From the NCBI GenBank assembly GCA_934524985.1, contig CAKSYT010000012.1:1-61916 (forward strand): a stretch of DNA of 61,916 nt, written 5' to 3'. Below the pieces are notes generated by a model. The model saw only the letters and a program-made list of their open reading frames with translations, was not told where the DNA came from and did not search any database. Position 1 is the first letter of the stretch. Each line of letters starts with the position of its first letter. This stretch comes from an uncultured Faecalibacterium sp. GTDB lineage: Bacteria; Bacillota; Clostridia; Oscillospirales; Ruminococcaceae. Shown here piece by piece: positions 60,922 to 61,916 of this stretch. The translations under genes were made by a program, and so were the position numbers.

Positions 60922-61916
60922 ATGGCAAATAACAATTCCGGCAAAAACGATAAGGATCTGATTTGCAGCTTTTGCGGCAAACATCAGGACGAGGTAGAGC
61001 GCATGATCATTGGCCCCGGGGTCAATATCTGCAGCGAGTGCATCGGCCTGTGCCGCGATCTGCTCTCTGACAAGCCGGATCAGCCCAAAAGCGCCCGTCC
61101 GGGCCGCGGCAGCGCAAGCCGCGCCCATGTCCAGCCCGCTGCCGCAGATCTGGATATCAACATCATGACCCCGGCCGAGATCAAGGAAGGTCTGGATCAG
61201 TATGTCATCGGTCAGGACGAGGCAAAGCGTGTGCTGTCCGTTTCGGTCTACAACCACTATAAGCGCATCCTCAGCGGCAAGGGCGGCGATGTGGAGCTGC
61301 AAAAGTCCAACGTGCTGCTGCTGGGTCCCTCCGGCGTGGGCAAGACCCTGCTGGCACAGACACTGGCCAAGATGCTGGGCGTGCCCTTCGCCATTGCGGA
61401 TGCCACCACCCTTACCGAGGCCGGTTATGTGGGTGAGGACGTGGAGAACATTCTGCTCAAGCTGATCCAGGCGGCAGATTTTGATGTGCAGAAGGCACAG
61501 ATCGGCATCATCTACATTGATGAGATCGACAAGATCACCCGCAAGAGTGAAAACCCCTCCATCACCCGCGATGTGGGCGGCGAGGGCGTACAGCAGGCAC
61601 TGCTGAAGATCTTGGAGGGCACTGTCAGCAACGTGCCGCCGCAGGGTGGCCGCAAGCACCCGCAGCAGGAGTTCATCCAGATCGACACCACCAACATCCT
61701 GTTCATCTGCGGCGGTGCCTTTGACGGTCTGGACAAGTATATCCTGCGCCGCACCGATAAGTCCGCGCTGGGCTTTGGCAGTGCGCTGAAGGATAACTCC
61801 ACCGAGGCCGAGCGCGCTCTGTTGCGCAAGGTAGAACCCCACGATCTGGTCAAGTTCGGCCTGATCCCGGAGCTGATCGGCCGTCTGCCGGTCATCACCG
61901 TGCTGGACGATCTGGA
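60922..61916 (+). CDS. clpX: ATP-dependent Clp protease ATP-binding subunit ClpX (partial, 3' end missing)
   Basis: The first 331 codons are in the window; the frame stays open to the last base. The N-terminal zinc-binding domain has [12 protein letters not shown] and ICSECIGLC; Walker A is GPSGVGKT, Walker B region [10 protein letters not shown], and [14 protein letters not shown] the signature that follows Walker A. It unfolds substrates for ClpP. It starts 36 bp after clpP, with AAGGAAAAA as ribosome site. Confidence 0.96.
   Translation, partial: MANNNSGKNDKDLICSFCGKHQDEVERMIIGPGVNICSECIGLCRDLLSDKPDQPKSARPGRGSASRAHVQPAAADLDINIMTPAEIKEGLDQYVIGQDEAKRVLSVSVYNHYKRILSGKGGDVELQKSNVLLLGPSGVGKTLLAQTLAKMLGVPFAIADATTLTEAGYVGEDVENILLKLIQAADFDVQKAQIGIIYIDEIDKITRKSENPSITRDVGGEGVQQALLKILEGTVSNVPPQGGRKHPQQEFIQIDTTNILFICGGAFDGLDKYILRRTDKSALGFGSALKDNSTEAERALLRKVEPHDLVKFGLIPELIGRLPVITVLDDL

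Overview
The window is about 62 kb of a high-GC, Gram-positive Firmicutes chromosome. Gene content, gene order and protein style suggest an Oscillospiraceae (Ruminococcaceae) gut bacterium close to Faecalibacterium. That placement is inference from overall resemblance; no database was searched. Supporting signs are a class III fructose-bisphosphatase, DnaD/DnaI-type primosomal genes, the divIVA-sepF-ylmH-ileS-lspA division cluster, a miaB-ylbF-mutS-mutL-miaA cluster and good sigma-A-like promoters.

Layout. 1-530: 3' end of an rRNA operon (23S tail, 5S, terminator). 0.6-8.9 kb: a D,D-carboxypeptidase-like protein, a Cys-cluster protein, a three-gene ABC importer, a GH3 hexosaminidase, and on the minus strand a KDG-type sugar kinase with a LacI-type operator over its -35 box, then a radical SAM protein. 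9.0-16.2 kb: fbp, murA, a WalJ-like hydrolase, a minus-strand hypothetical/dnaD/dnaC operon and tRNA-Thr(CGT). 16.3-26.9 kb: accessory region with a probable small structured RNA, an orphan membrane/coiled-coil protein and a complete type I-C CRISPR-Cas locus. The cas genes run cas3-cas5-cas8c-cas7-cas4-cas1-cas2 on the minus strand. A leader and an array of 31 repeats and 30 spacers follow. 27-31.4 kb: a GlsB-like membrane protein, nth, mgsA/rarA, a Fur-family regulator and miaB. 31.5-37.8 kb: ylbF, mutS, mutL, miaA. 37.8-46.5 kb: an HlyD-like adaptor, sepF, ylmH, divIVA, ileS, lspA, an RluD-type synthase and a HAD protein. 46.5-53.2 kb: a ComEA-like HhH protein, ppk1, an M23-M50 pair resembling spoIVFA-spoIVFB, and a B12-type radical SAM protein with its usual partner. 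53.2-61.9 kb: rplS, lepB, rbgA, rnhB, yraN, thrC, a phosphoesterase, tig, clpP and the start of clpX.

How the parts work together. The cas operon has a clear promoter before cas3, and the leader has its own promoter firing into the array, so Cas proteins and pre-crRNA can be made separately. Cas5 is expected to process the crRNA (type I-C has no Cas6), Cas5/8c/7 form the effector, Cas3 degrades the target and Cas4/1/2 acquire spacers. Most other genes are housekeeping genes in tight, often ATGA-overlapping operons.

Most noteworthy non-standard signals: a minus-strand promoter plus three-way-junction RNA plus U-tract at 16393-16498; two CRISPR spacers that match the same reading frame and differ only at third codon positions; an inverted repeat around the leader promoter; an 18-bp direct repeat tying the end of the fur-family gene to the miaB promoter; long unexplained hairpins before clpP and at 49466-49499; and a spoIVF-like pair.
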